DNA of 64,000 nucleotides from assembly GCF_003205615.1 (NCBI RefSeq), contig NZ_PYBV01000028.1, positions 186,001-250,000 on the forward strand, in the 5' to 3' direction. This DNA comes from Micromonospora arborensis (lineage in GTDB: Bacteria; Actinomycetota; Actinomycetes; Mycobacteriales; Micromonosporaceae). Made by a program: the position numbers and the translations under genes. Below are positions 8,553 to 16,245 of the stretch, piece after piece. Within the stretch, counting starts at the first letter, position 1. Each line of letters opens with the position of its first letter. Under the pieces are notes generated by a model. It was not told where the DNA came from. It was given only the letters and a program-made list of their open reading frames with translations, and ran no database searches.

Positions 8553-8870
8553 TCATGAGGGGAGCACATCGGCCGAGGAGAGCACGAGGCTTCTTCTGCC
8601 GCCCATCGTCTCGACCTCGTGGGAGAGCGTCACGACGACCTCGTCGCCGGCGATGTCGTCCGCTGCTGCCTCGATCCACAGTTCGATGGGGAACGCCGCA
8701 TCGGCCGTGATGTTCTGCGGCGAGAGGACGGAAGCCTTCTCCACGATGCGGTGGTCCTGCCCCCGGGCATCGTGAACGGAAACCTCGATCCAGCCAGGGA
8801 AATCGTCTGAGGCCCAGCGAACGGCCGAGGCCCTCACCATCACCACCTGCCGAGTGTAGGCAGCAGACAT
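8553..8870 (-). CDS. Hypothetical beta-rich small protein
   Basis: A 105-residue unrecognised protein. An internal ATG at 8840 (MVRASAVRWASDDFPGWIEVSV) has a better AGGTGG ribosome binding site and may be the true start. The pattern of alternating hydrophobic residues (FPGWIEVSVHDARGQDHRIVEK, AFPIELWIEAAADDIAGDEVVVTL) predicts a beta-sandwich. It ends in the strand RRSLVLSSADVLP. No membrane segment or signal peptide. Standing alone on the minus strand between the GNAT gene and the DUF397 gene. Confidence 0.65.
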   Translation of the reverse strand: MSAAYTRQVVMVRASAVRWASDDFPGWIEVSVHDARGQDHRIVEKASVLSPQNITADAAFPIELWIEAAADDIAGDEVVVTLSHEVETMGGRRSLVLSSADVLPS

Positions 8871-8947
8871 TGGACCAGCACTAGACGGGACAGCGGCCGA
8901 TTTTGGCGCTTCGGGCCGGCGCGAAGCTATCGCGCGTCTGGCCTTGG

Positions 8948-9139
8948 CTACGGCCGCGCGGCGACCTGAGCGACGAACGCCCGCCAGGCCGCCGGACCGA
9001 AGGTCAGGGCCGGGCCGGCAGGGTCCTTGCTGTCCCGGACGCCGACGACGCCGGGCAGGTTGTCGGCAACCTCGACGCAGTTGCCTCCCGACGAACCGCT
9101 GCGCCGGGACTTGCGCCAGGTGGCGTTAGTGAGGTCCAT
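8948..9139 (-). CDS. DUF397 domain-containing protein
   Basis: A 63-residue DUF397 protein with all family landmarks: W-R-K-S-x-x-S-G-S-S-G-G-N-C-V-E-V-A near the start, VRDSKDPAGPAL in the middle and FGPAAWRAFV at the end. DUF397 proteins are abundant in actinomycetes and are almost always paired with an XRE regulator carrying a DUF5753 domain, as here: its ATG overlaps the end of that gene by 14 bp. By analogy with Streptomyces WhiJ/AbaA-type loci it may modulate the partner's DNA binding; the mechanism is not established. Confidence 0.93.
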   Translation of the reverse strand: MDLTNATWRKSRRSGSSGGNCVEVADNLPGVVGVRDSKDPAGPALTFGPAAWRAFVAQVAARP

Positions 9140-9932
9140 GATCGCTGTGCACTTCCTTCATCAGCTCGTTGGACTGTCGGCGCGGGAGCGCTTCGTTCCG
9201 CACGTTCTCCCACCTCGTCTGAAGAGTATGTAGTTCATCTTCGTTGTCGACCACGATCCCGCCTAGCTGATTTTCGAGGTGCCCGACCCAGGTTCCGTCG
9301 CTTGCACGTGCCAGCGCGAACGGTCCGGATAGCCCGATGTGGAGGCCGGCGCCCGCCGGAATCACGTGGACGTGAACGTGGGGCAACTCGGCGACGGTGA
9401 TGAGGTGGGCGATCTGCTCGGCCATGATGCCGGCGTGTTCGTCGCCGGCGCGGCGGAGCGTGGACTCATCCAGTACGGCCACCACCTGCGGCGGCGTGTC
9501 AGCGGTCAGGATCTTGTGTCGGCTCATGCGGGCGCTTACCTGCTGGTCTACCTCTGTGGCGGACATGAGGTCGTTCAAGCGCATCACCACGCGGGCGTAG
9601 TTCTCGGTCTGAAGTAGGCCCGGAATCAGTAGTGGCTCGAACAGACGCAGTTGTCGCGCGCCGCGCTCGGCGTCCAGCCACGGCAGAAACCACGACGGTG
9701 CGCCAAGTTTCACCACCAGGCGTCCGAACAACCCGTCGTTGTTGAAGGCGCGGTCCGCTCCCCGGATGAAGTCCATCGTCAGCGCTCGGGTGCCGCTCTC
9801 CACGGCGCTGACATGCGAGGCGCTGAAGCCCGCTGCCCGGCCGAACGCCTCTTGCGTCATCCCGGACGCTCCACGAGCACGGCGGATCTCGCTCACGATG
9901 AAGTCGGCGAGAGGGCTCGGTACGTCAGCCAC
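9126..9932 (-). CDS. XRE family regulator with DUF5753 domain
   Basis: A 268-residue protein from the GTG at 9932, chosen because GGAG lies six bases upstream; an ATG farther out lacks this. Residues ~8-65 are a helix-turn-helix (SEIRRARGASGMTQEAFGRAAGFSASHVSAVESG). From ~90 follows the DUF5753 domain: FEPLLIPGLLQTENYARVVM, VSARMSRHKILT, VVLDES-like VAVLDESTLRR, VIPAGAGLHIGLSGPFALA and the acidic VVDNEDELHTLQTRWENVRNEAL. It overlaps the downstream DUF397 gene. Such pairs act in developmental or antibiotic regulation in Streptomyces relatives. Confidence 0.93.
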   Translation of the reverse strand: MADVPSPLADFIVSEIRRARGASGMTQEAFGRAAGFSASHVSAVESGTRALTMDFIRGADRAFNNDGLFGRLVVKLGAPSWFLPWLDAERGARQLRLFEPLLIPGLLQTENYARVVMRLNDLMSATEVDQQVSARMSRHKILTADTPPQVVAVLDESTLRRAGDEHAGIMAEQIAHLITVAELPHVHVHVIPAGAGLHIGLSGPFALARASDGTWVGHLENQLGGIVVDNEDELHTLQTRWENVRNEALPRRQSNELMKEVHSDHGPH

Positions 9933-10106
9933 GCAACGCTCCTCAAATCGGAGATCAACTACCCGAGGCGCCACAGGTCTGGAGCCTGTCCTGCCAGCTC
10001 AGCCCGGACACCGGGGATGCCTTCCGAGCGTAGTGGCATCCACAGCAGAGTGTCACCAGGCGGCGCGGCTGGTGGGGCCACGAGACCCGGTGGTCGCGTT
10101 CGTAGC

Positions 10107-10147
10107 GGGGCCGCTCCCGTCGGGTGAGCACTCACGGGAGCGGCCCC
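10107..10147. terminator. Large GC-rich hairpin in the divergent intergenic region
   Basis: A perfect 14-bp inverted repeat (10107-10120 with 10134-10147), 13-nt loop, then TTCC. Because it lies between two divergent genes it is not at the end of either; it may be an attenuator in the leader of the 10239 gene or an insulator. Confidence 0.5.
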
Positions 10148-10238
10148 TTCCCAGCGGGACCGAGGGGGAGAGCGTGCCCGACGACAAGCCCGAGAATCCC
10201 TGCCCGAGCCGTGCTTTCGCGTACCCCTGGGGTTTGCC

Positions 10239-10517
10239 GTGATCGGGAAGATGAAGGCCGGCGACGTGGTCTACCTGGCCACTGCCGCGAGCGTGCAGTT
10301 CCTGCGCCCGATCTTCGTGCGCGTCATCCGCGAACTGTCCGAGCGGCACACGTACGACGGGTGGGTGTGGATTGAGGGTTACGAGCTGAACGCGGCGGGC
10401 GACGCGGTGGCGCGACGTGAGTTGTACGTGCTGCGGGCGGGCGTGCGGTTGCAAGCCCTGCCCCTCGTACCGACCAGGCCAGCCAAACGCCGTCGAGGTC
10501 CGGTGAGGGTGGGATGA
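10239..10517 (+). CDS. Hypothetical small protein, divergent partner of the XRE/DUF397 pair
   Basis: A 92-residue protein with a GTG start. N-terminal half: MKAGDVVYLATAASVQFLRPIFVRVIREL, then THTYDGWVWIEGYELNAAGDAVARRELYVLRAGV, a compact beta-barrel-like pattern, with a basic C-terminal tail. I recognise the arrangement (this ORF followed by an 88-residue 'flavin reductase'-labelled ORF and divergent from XRE-DUF5753/DUF397) as a recurrent Micromonosporaceae unit, but no function is known. Its stop overlaps the next start by four bases. Confidence 0.75.
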   Translation: MIGKMKAGDVVYLATAASVQFLRPIFVRVIRELSERHTYDGWVWIEGYELNAAGDAVARRELYVLRAGVRLQALPLVPTRPAKRRRGPVRVG

Positions 10518-10780
10518 CCGCCCGCCCTCGCCCGCACCTGCCGATGCGTCCGGCGTGGCTGTGCCGCAACTGTGCCGCGCCCTGGCCGTGCGGCCCGGCT
10601 CAGCTCGCACTCGTGGCCGAGTTCTACGGCCATTCGATCGCCCTGGCGTTCTACCTCGCCGCGTCGATGCAGGAGGCGATCGACGACGTGTACGGGCTGG
10701 GGCTGCGTCCGGACCTGTCCGCGATGCACGGCAGGTTCCTCGGCTGGTTGTCGCTGGCCCGCCGGCCTCGCCGACGCTGA
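10514..10780 (+). CDS. Small hypothetical protein (often labelled flavin reductase)
   Basis: An 88-residue protein translationally coupled to the preceding gene (ATGA overlap). It has a Cys motif WLCRNCAAPWPCGPAQLAL (residues ~15-33) that could bind a metal, followed by a helix FYGHSIALAFYLAASMQEAIDDVY and the end motif RFLGWLSL. Homologues in the same genus are often annotated as flavin reductases, but the length and sequence do not support that enzyme. The CxxC...C arrangement suggests a zinc-binding or structural role. A strong terminator follows. Confidence 0.75.
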   Translation: MTARPRPHLPMRPAWLCRNCAAPWPCGPAQLALVAEFYGHSIALAFYLAASMQEAIDDVYGLGLRPDLSAMHGRFLGWLSLARRPRRR

Positions 10781-10794
10781 GCCCAGCCAACGAA

Positions 10795-10824
10795 CCGGCC
10801 GGGTGGGTTACCCCACCCGGCCGG
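10795..10824. terminator. Bidirectional terminator
   Basis: Perfect 13-bp stem (10795-10807 with 10812-10824) and a four-base TTAC loop between the convergent 10514-10780 gene and the GH31 gene. Confidence 0.85.
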
Positions 10825-10848
10825 CGTCTGGATCCCTGCAAACAGGCT

Positions 10849-13644
10849 CTAGTGCTTCTTGAACACCGGCATGGTGTCCAGCGTGGTGGTGATGTTCTGC
10901 GTGGTGCCGCCCCGGTACGTCTTCCCGGTGAAGATGTCGGTCCAGCTGTTGCCCGGCGGGAACCACACCGACGTCGTGGCGGTGTTGCCCGGCGTCGTCA
11001 CCGGTGCCACCAGGTAGTCCGGGCCGTAGAGGTACTCGGAACCGGCGGTGGCGTACGCGGCCTGCTCATTCGGGTAGGCCAGGTACATCGACCGGACGAT
11101 GGGCGTACCCGTGCGGGTGGCCTCCTGGGCTGCGGCGTAGGTGTACGGCAGCAGCTTCTCCCGCAGGTCCAGGAACTTCTTGGCCGACGCGTTCGCCTCC
11201 GGGCCGTACTGCCAGGGCAGCCGGTCGCTGTGGTTGGAGTGCAGCCGGTCGATCGGCTGGAACGTACCGAACTGAACCCACCGGGCGTAGAGGTCGTCGG
11301 GCAGTTTGGTGCTGTCCGGTTCGGTGCCCGGCTCCTGCAGACCGCCCGTGTGCCCGCCGATGTCGTGGCTGACCGCGGCCAGGCCGGTCGCGGCGGACTC
11401 GCCCGGCGTGTAGCCGACCTCCATCCGCAGGGTCTCCCAGTTGGAGGTGGTGTCACCGGTGAAGTGCAGCGTGGTGCGCTTGTCGGCCCACGGTCCGGTC
11501 GACACCGGGGTCGGGCTGCTGTAGCCGCCGGCCTGCAACGAGCCGTACGCCCGGGAGAACGCGAAGCCGGTCTTGTCGGCGTACTGCTGGTTGATCCATG
11601 CGTCCCCGGTCACGCCGGCGAGGGAGGACTTCGTGTTGTCGCAGCACCAGTCCAACCACCAGAGGTCCGGGCCCTTGGTGCCCTTCGGGAGCATCTCGTC
11701 GTGGAGCTGCATGTACGCCTTGAGCTGGTCCGGGTCGCCGAAGTCGAACGTGTAGCAGTCGGCGCCGCCGTTGCAGCCGACGCGCTGCAGTTTGCCCTTC
11801 GCGGTGGCCTGCGCCTTCGCGAACTTCGGGTCCGAGCCGAGGATGCTCGGGTGGATGTTGAGGCCGGTGTGCAGGCCCTGCTTCTTGGCCCAGTCGAAGA
11901 ACGCCTTCGGGTCCGGGATCCGGGTGGGGTCGATGCTCCAGCCGTTCCACTTGTCCGGCGCCTTCACGTCGGTGTCGACGACGAGCACATCCATCGGCAC
12001 ACCCTCGGACTTGGCCCGGGCCACCAGGTCCTGGAACTCGGTCGCGGTGCGGTCGTAGTACTCGGAGTACCACACCCCGTACGCCCACTTCGGCAGCAGC
12101 TTCGTGGGCCCGGTCAGGGTCGACAGGTCCTTCAGAGCACGGTTGAAGTCCTGGCCGTACGCGAAGACGTAGCCGTCCTGCTCGGCGGCGGGCCGGGGCT
12201 TGGTGTTGCTCAGGGCCGAGGCCGAGTCGTCGAGCAGGTACCAGCCGTCCTGGTAGAGCAGGCCCGGAGCGGTGAGTGCGGCACCGGACACGCCGTCCAG
12301 GCCCCGACGGTAGCCGCCGAGCGGCGCGTGCGGGGCGAGCAGTGGGGAGGCCGCGCTCGTGACGGCGACCGTGTCCACGTTGACGTTGCAGCTGGCATCC
12401 GTGGGGCAACCCAACGTCACGGTGTTGGTGCCGCGGTCGAGGTGGACCGGGACGGAAACGGTGTTCCAGTAGTCCCACCCGCTGGTCGGCGGAAGGGTCG
12501 CCGTGACCGGCGCCGCCGTGCCCGCCGTGACCGACATGGTGCGCGCCTGGCTCGGCTGGGAGCCGGCCTGGCCGTTGGCGTAGCGGATCTGCACCTGGTA
12601 GCGACCTGCGGACGGAACATCCGTCACGGTCAGCGTGTCGCTGGACGTGGTGCTTTCCAGGCCGGCCAGGAATCCCGTACCGGAAGCGCCGTTGTGGTCG
12701 TTCGCGGGCTTCGCGCCGCCGGTCAGCGCGCCGGTCTCGGCCTCTCCCAGGGTGCCGAACTTCAGGGGCTGCGGCTGGGGCGTGGCCGGCGCCGGGAACG
12801 AGTCACCCGGGTTGACCACCGCGAGGCTGTCGACGTTCACATTGCCGGAGTCGTTGGGACCCCGCACGACGCTGATCTCGTGCCGGCCCGCGGTGAGGTC
12901 GACCGGCACGCTGGCCGTGCCCCAGGTGTCCCAGTTCGCGGTGGGCGGCAGCGTCAGCGTGTGGCCGGCGTCGCCGTCGACCTGAACCGTCAGGGTGCGG
13001 TCCACGGTCTGGCCGTCGCCGCCAGCGCTGTTGGCGTAGCGGACGGTGAGCTGCTTCGTGCCGTCGCTGGGGGCGTCGAGCGCGAACGTGGCCGAGTCGC
13101 CGGACGACGCGAAACCGGCTGCGAAGCCGCGCCCGGTGTATCCCCGGTGGTCGGTGGCCACGCCGGGACCGTTGAGCTGCAGCGACTCGGCCTCGCAGAG
13201 CGCGCCGAACGCGCAGTCCGGAGCGGTGTGGCCGGCCCAGGGGCTGCCCTGCACGACCTGCTTGCCGGTCTTGAGCTGCACGGTGAGGTTGTCGGCGGTG
13301 AAGGTGCCCGAGCCGACCCGGTAACGCAACGTCATCGCGCCGGTGTCGATGGTGAGCCAGCCGTGCTCTTCGTGCTTCGTGAAACGCGTACGGGAGAAGT
13401 CATCGCGCCCGATGGCGTTGAACGTGGCGGCGTCGGTGAACTTGCCGTCCTTCTGGTACTCGGTGCGGATCAGGGTCGGGGACAGCACCTCGAACCGTGC
13501 GTCACCCGACCGGACGGCTCCGTCTTGCGCCTTGTGCTTGCTGGCCTGGGCCGGCGCGGACGGAGCGAGGATCAGCCCCGTGATGAGAGTGCCGGCTGCG
13601 GCGGCTGCTGCCGCGCTGCGTCGGCGTGAATCCCGATAGAGCAA
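10849..13644 (-). CDS. Secreted GH31 family glycosidase with two CBM35/CBM6-like modules
   Basis: A 931-residue secreted enzyme. The start is a TTG with GAGGAG upstream. A signal peptide follows (RRRSAAAAAAAGTLITGL then APAQA, cleavage near residue 34). Two beta-sandwich carbohydrate-binding modules of the CBM35/6 type (~150-285 and ~300-450) share the ends 'NVNVDSLAV' and 'NVNVDTVAV'. The GH31 barrel runs ~460-830. The nucleophile Asp is in LWWLDWCCD (~663), and the acid/base Asp in FTGDTTSNW (~730); also WAYGVWYSEYYD and MDVLVVDTDVK. A beta domain closes the protein. GH31 includes alpha-glucosidases, alpha-xylosidases and related enzymes; specificity is unclear. The strong promoter-region palindrome lies upstream. 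Confidence 0.92.
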   Translation of the reverse strand: MLYRDSRRRSAAAAAAAGTLITGLILAPSAPAQASKHKAQDGAVRSGDARFEVLSPTLIRTEYQKDGKFTDAATFNAIGRDDFSRTRFTKHEEHGWLTIDTGAMTLRYRVGSGTFTADNLTVQLKTGKQVVQGSPWAGHTAPDCAFGALCEAESLQLNGPGVATDHRGYTGRGFAAGFASSGDSATFALDAPSDGTKQLTVRYANSAGGDGQTVDRTLTVQVDGDAGHTLTLPPTANWDTWGTASVPVDLTAGRHEISVVRGPNDSGNVNVDSLAVVNPGDSFPAPATPQPQPLKFGTLGEAETGALTGGAKPANDHNGASGTGFLAGLESTTSSDTLTVTDVPSAGRYQVQIRYANGQAGSQPSQARTMSVTAGTAAPVTATLPPTSGWDYWNTVSVPVHLDRGTNTVTLGCPTDASCNVNVDTVAVTSAASPLLAPHAPLGGYRRGLDGVSGAALTAPGLLYQDGWYLLDDSASALSNTKPRPAAEQDGYVFAYGQDFNRALKDLSTLTGPTKLLPKWAYGVWYSEYYDRTATEFQDLVARAKSEGVPMDVLVVDTDVKAPDKWNGWSIDPTRIPDPKAFFDWAKKQGLHTGLNIHPSILGSDPKFAKAQATAKGKLQRVGCNGGADCYTFDFGDPDQLKAYMQLHDEMLPKGTKGPDLWWLDWCCDNTKSSLAGVTGDAWINQQYADKTGFAFSRAYGSLQAGGYSSPTPVSTGPWADKRTTLHFTGDTTSNWETLRMEVGYTPGESAATGLAAVSHDIGGHTGGLQEPGTEPDSTKLPDDLYARWVQFGTFQPIDRLHSNHSDRLPWQYGPEANASAKKFLDLREKLLPYTYAAAQEATRTGTPIVRSMYLAYPNEQAAYATAGSEYLYGPDYLVAPVTTPGNTATTSVWFPPGNSWTDIFTGKTYRGGTTQNITTTLDTMPVFKKH

Positions 13645-13754
13645 GATGCGCTCCTCGTCTCATATGGAGGAAATGAGTCGATGACAACGCTGTCACTGGA
13701 CCGAAACACATGTCAACAGGCCCTCGGAGAGCGGATCACATCCGATGCCCACAG

Positions 13755-13812
13755 GAAAGTACTTGCTTGAAGGGAAAGCATCCGCTACCTTTCCCTTCAG
13801 GCAAGTACTTTC
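13755..13812. promoter_or_regulatory. 24-bp-arm inverted repeat: candidate operator
   Basis: Arms 13755-13778 and 13789-13812 match in 23 of 24 positions, with a 10-nt spacer. Each arm contains the self-palindromic core AAGTACTT followed by GAAGGGAAAG. It is 13 bp before the ATG of the membrane-protein operon and 111 bp before the divergent GH31 start. The likely ligand is the winged-helix regulator encoded at 14763-15089. Confidence 0.75.
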
Positions 13813-13824
13813 TTTGGGGGGTGG

Positions 13825-14292
13825 ATGATGGTGGCCACGGGTCAATGGCCGGCGCAGAACCCGGTCCAACAGCAGGTCAGCGGCCTGCCCGCGTGGTATT
13901 TCGTCCTGGCCGGTCTGCTCGTGGCCAGCTTCGACGTCAGTGAGCAGTTCCGCTCGGACTACCCGCTGGTCGCAGCGCTGCCAGTGGTCCTCATCGCGGT
14001 GCACATCACGCTCTGGTTCGCGCTGCTCGCGCGCCGCCGCCAGTACGTCCGCTCGGTGTGGCGCTCGCCCCGGGCCCGGCTGCTGGTCGTGCTGCTGTCC
14101 GGCGTTCGCCTGCTCCTCCAACTGTTCCTGACCCGAGTGGCGAACGCCGCGGCCCCGCTGCACACCTACGCGCACCTGATCATGGGCTTGGCGCTGCTGG
14201 TGCTGACGATGACGGGCGCGTGGTTCGATCAGTGGCTGATCCTGCGCACCGTGAACAAGCGCACGGAACAGACGAAGGAGTGGCAACGGTGA
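13825..14292 (+). CDS. Four-helix integral membrane protein
   Basis: A 155-residue protein with four membrane segments (~25-42, ~50-70, ~88-105 with a basic R-R-R-Q linker, and ~118-140). GGGGGGTGG just upstream serves as the ribosome binding site. No catalytic motif; helix four ends WFDQWLILRTVNKR. First gene of a three-gene operon: its stop overlaps the next GTG. The position beside a small winged-helix regulator is typical of actinobacterial membrane-sensor or permease-like modules. Function unknown. Confidence 0.75.
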   Translation: MMVATGQWPAQNPVQQQVSGLPAWYFVLAGLLVASFDVSEQFRSDYPLVAALPVVLIAVHITLWFALLARRRQYVRSVWRSPRARLLVVLLSGVRLLLQLFLTRVANAAAPLHTYAHLIMGLALLVLTMTGAWFDQWLILRTVNKRTEQTKEWQR

Positions 14293-14759
14293 ACGAGCCA
14301 ACCCCGGAAGAGGCGGCGGCAGCGCTGCGCACGGTCCACGAGGGCAAGGAGCAGGTGATCAAATCCGCCGTGGAGTCCCGGTGGATATGGATCGTCAGCG
14401 GCCTGGCCGTGTTCCTCTACTCCCTGGCCAACGACCTGTTCCCGGCGGCGGGCCCTTGGCTGACCTGGCTCCTGCTCGCCTTCCTGCTCGTGGCGGTCGT
14501 CGGCCTGCGCACCAGGGTCGGCAGCACCCTGATCGGCCGGCCGGTCATCGTGTCCGGCCGCAGCCTCCCCCTCTCCGTCAAATGGCGCCTGCTGCGCATC
14601 GCGCCCGTGCTTGGTCTCGGGATCGCGGTGGCCCTGGTCGTCTCGCTGCTGCAGTTGCCGCACGGCGGCATCTACTACGGTGCCCTGGCCGGGATCTATA
14701 TCATTTTCCTCAGCCCCAGGCTCCAGCTGAGGCTACTACGCCGGCAGGACAGGGACTGA
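14289..14759 (+). CDS. Membrane protein, second gene of the operon
   Basis: A 156-residue membrane protein. The GTG start lies within the previous gene's stop (GTGA). An N-terminal cytoplasmic helix (PEEAAAALRTVHEGKEQVIKSAV) precedes four membrane segments: residues ~34-50, ~57-74, ~98-118 and ~124-142. A basic tail RLQLRLLRRQ ends it. It resembles small actinobacterial membrane proteins found beside ArsR/MarR-like 'HTH_34' regulators. The two membrane proteins may form one complex. Confidence 0.75.
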   Translation: MNEPTPEEAAAALRTVHEGKEQVIKSAVESRWIWIVSGLAVFLYSLANDLFPAAGPWLTWLLLAFLLVAVVGLRTRVGSTLIGRPVIVSGRSLPLSVKWRLLRIAPVLGLGIAVALVVSLLQLPHGGIYYGALAGIYIIFLSPRLQLRLLRRQDRD

Positions 14760-14762
14760 GTA

Positions 14763-15089
14763 GTGGCCAAGCTTGACCCGCTTCTGCTGGACCCGACGAG
14801 ACTGGCCATCGTCTCCCTGCTCGCCGCTGCGGAATGGGCCGAGTTCGGGTTCGTCCGAGATTCGGTGCAGCTCTCCGACTCCGCACTGTCAAAACAGGCC
14901 ACCACACTGTCCAAGAACGAGTATGTCGAAGTCCGCAAGGGCTACGTCGGCAAGCGGCCACGCACCTGGCTCAACCTCACCGACGCTGGCCGGAGCAACC
15001 TGGCGGAGCACATCTCCGCACTCCAGGCCATCGCTGAGAAAGCCCGATCGGACGGCGCCCAGCAGCCCCGCGACCCGAGCGTTCCGTAA
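14763..15089 (+). CDS. Winged-helix transcriptional regulator (HTH_34 / MarR-like)
   Basis: A 108-residue winged-helix protein: LDPTRLAIVSLLAAAEWAEFGFVRD (helices 1-2), LSDSALSKQATTLSKNEYVEVRKGYVGKRPRTWLNLTDAGRSNLAEH (recognition helix and wing). This is the 'DNA-binding winged-helix with DPTRL.I...L' family that usually represses its own operon. GTG start three bases after the previous stop. It is the third gene of the operon that begins beneath the long inverted repeat, so autoregulation through that site is likely. A ligand-binding part is absent; the sensing may lie in the membrane proteins. Confidence 0.85.
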   Translation: MAKLDPLLLDPTRLAIVSLLAAAEWAEFGFVRDSVQLSDSALSKQATTLSKNEYVEVRKGYVGKRPRTWLNLTDAGRSNLAEHISALQAIAEKARSDGAQQPRDPSVP

Positions 15090-15159
15090 AGCCATCGGAG
15101 CCATGTGTCGAGCGGAAGCGCGGCGTGACCTGCGGAGCATTTCTCGGCCCCGGTAGCTG

Positions 15160-16158
15160 TCAGCAGCGAGGGCTGTGGAGCGGGGCGGCACCGGCGAGGG
15201 CTTCGACGGTCGCCGTCGGTGCGCCCGACTCCGCCGGGGTCGGCGAGGGCGTGAGGGTGGGGGTCGGCTGAGCCGAGGGCGAACTGCTCGGCGTACGGGC
15301 GGAGTCGGGTCCGGCGAGGGTGGCCGTGCTGCGTTGGACCTGCTTCGCGACCATCCGGATGGTGGCGGTCGCCTGGCGTCCGTACACGTCGGTGACCTTG
15401 ACGCTGTAGGGCCCGGGGCCGAGGCCGTCCTCGACGGTCCAGTAGTTGTCTTTCTGGCGGGTCGTCTTGCGGAAGGCGCCGCTCGGCCCCTTCGCCTCGA
15501 CCGACCGGAGTGGGTTGCCGTGGTTGCCGACCTGCACCGCGAACCAATACTGCGAGGCGCCGCGCTTCATCCGGAAGGTGAGCCCTCCGTCGAGCGGAGG
15601 GTTCACCACCGCCCGGTACGTCACTGGCACGATGCCCTGCGCCCGGTCGGCAATCTTGGCGAACGCCTCGTCGGAGAGGTCGATCTTGCCGGGTGAGCAG
15701 CCGCCGCACTGGTCCATGACCAGGACCCGGACCGTGCCCTTCGGGCCGCTCACGTCCAGGTAACTGCCGCAGGCAGCCGCACCCGAGTACTCGGATGCGC
15801 CGAGGGCCACGTAGAGCCGGTCCGCCGGAGGGCTCGGGAAGGAGCAGGTGCCGCCCGAGCGGCCGGCGTCGTAGTAGCTGGCCGTTCCCTTGTGGACGGC
15901 GTTTCCCGTCGGTGGCGCGGCGCAGGCCGGGGTGGCGCCGCCGCGTACGGCGAGGGTGATGCCGAGGACGGCGGCCAGGGCGGTGACCCCGGCACCGGCC
16001 AACCAGTGTCTGACCCGCCGACCCGACCGCTGCGGGCCATTGTTGCTGGCCGGGGCGTCGTCTTCGGGAGCCGTGTCTGGTGCCGTCACGGCGCCTGATG
16101 TTGCCGCACCAGGCCGCGGCAGCGCAAAGCCGGCGGGCGAACCGTCGAGCGCCTGCAC
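15160..16158 (-). CDS. Membrane-anchored expansin-like protein (DPBB + C-terminal binding domain)
   Basis: A 332-residue protein. An N-terminal cytoplasmic tail of ~50 residues precedes one membrane segment (LAGAGVTALAAVLGITLAV). Outside comes a double-psi beta-barrel (HKGTASYYDAGRSGGTCSF, GASEYSGAAACGSYLDV, VRVLVMDQCGGCSPGKIDLS), with the family's conserved aspartate in VMDQC and the IDLSDEAFAKIA helix. A second beta-sandwich with RMKRGASQYWFAVQVGNHGNPLRSVEAKG follows, then a Pro/Ser/Thr-rich tail. This is the EXLX1 layout: non-hydrolytic loosening of cellulose or peptidoglycan. The N-terminal segment is unusual for secreted expansins. The start could be later. Confidence 0.85.
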   Translation of the reverse strand: MQALDGSPAGFALPRPGAATSGAVTAPDTAPEDDAPASNNGPQRSGRRVRHWLAGAGVTALAAVLGITLAVRGGATPACAAPPTGNAVHKGTASYYDAGRSGGTCSFPSPPADRLYVALGASEYSGAAACGSYLDVSGPKGTVRVLVMDQCGGCSPGKIDLSDEAFAKIADRAQGIVPVTYRAVVNPPLDGGLTFRMKRGASQYWFAVQVGNHGNPLRSVEAKGPSGAFRKTTRQKDNYWTVEDGLGPGPYSVKVTDVYGRQATATIRMVAKQVQRSTATLAGPDSARTPSSSPSAQPTPTLTPSPTPAESGAPTATVEALAGAAPLHSPRC

Positions 16159-16245
16159 AACTGCTCACGGCCTGATCAACACGACCACGTGTTGCGACGA
16201 CCCCTGGAAACCGCCCCGCCGGTGGGGGAGGGCCTCTCCTTGCGG

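Noticed and set aside
10514..10780. Flavin reductase
   Set aside because: Homologues carry this label, but 88 residues with a Cys motif do not resemble any flavin reductase domain.
10555..13629. A 1024-codon open frame on the plus strand
   Set aside because: It is the antisense shadow of the GH31 gene; Arg/Val/Gly-rich, no domain, no proper start context.
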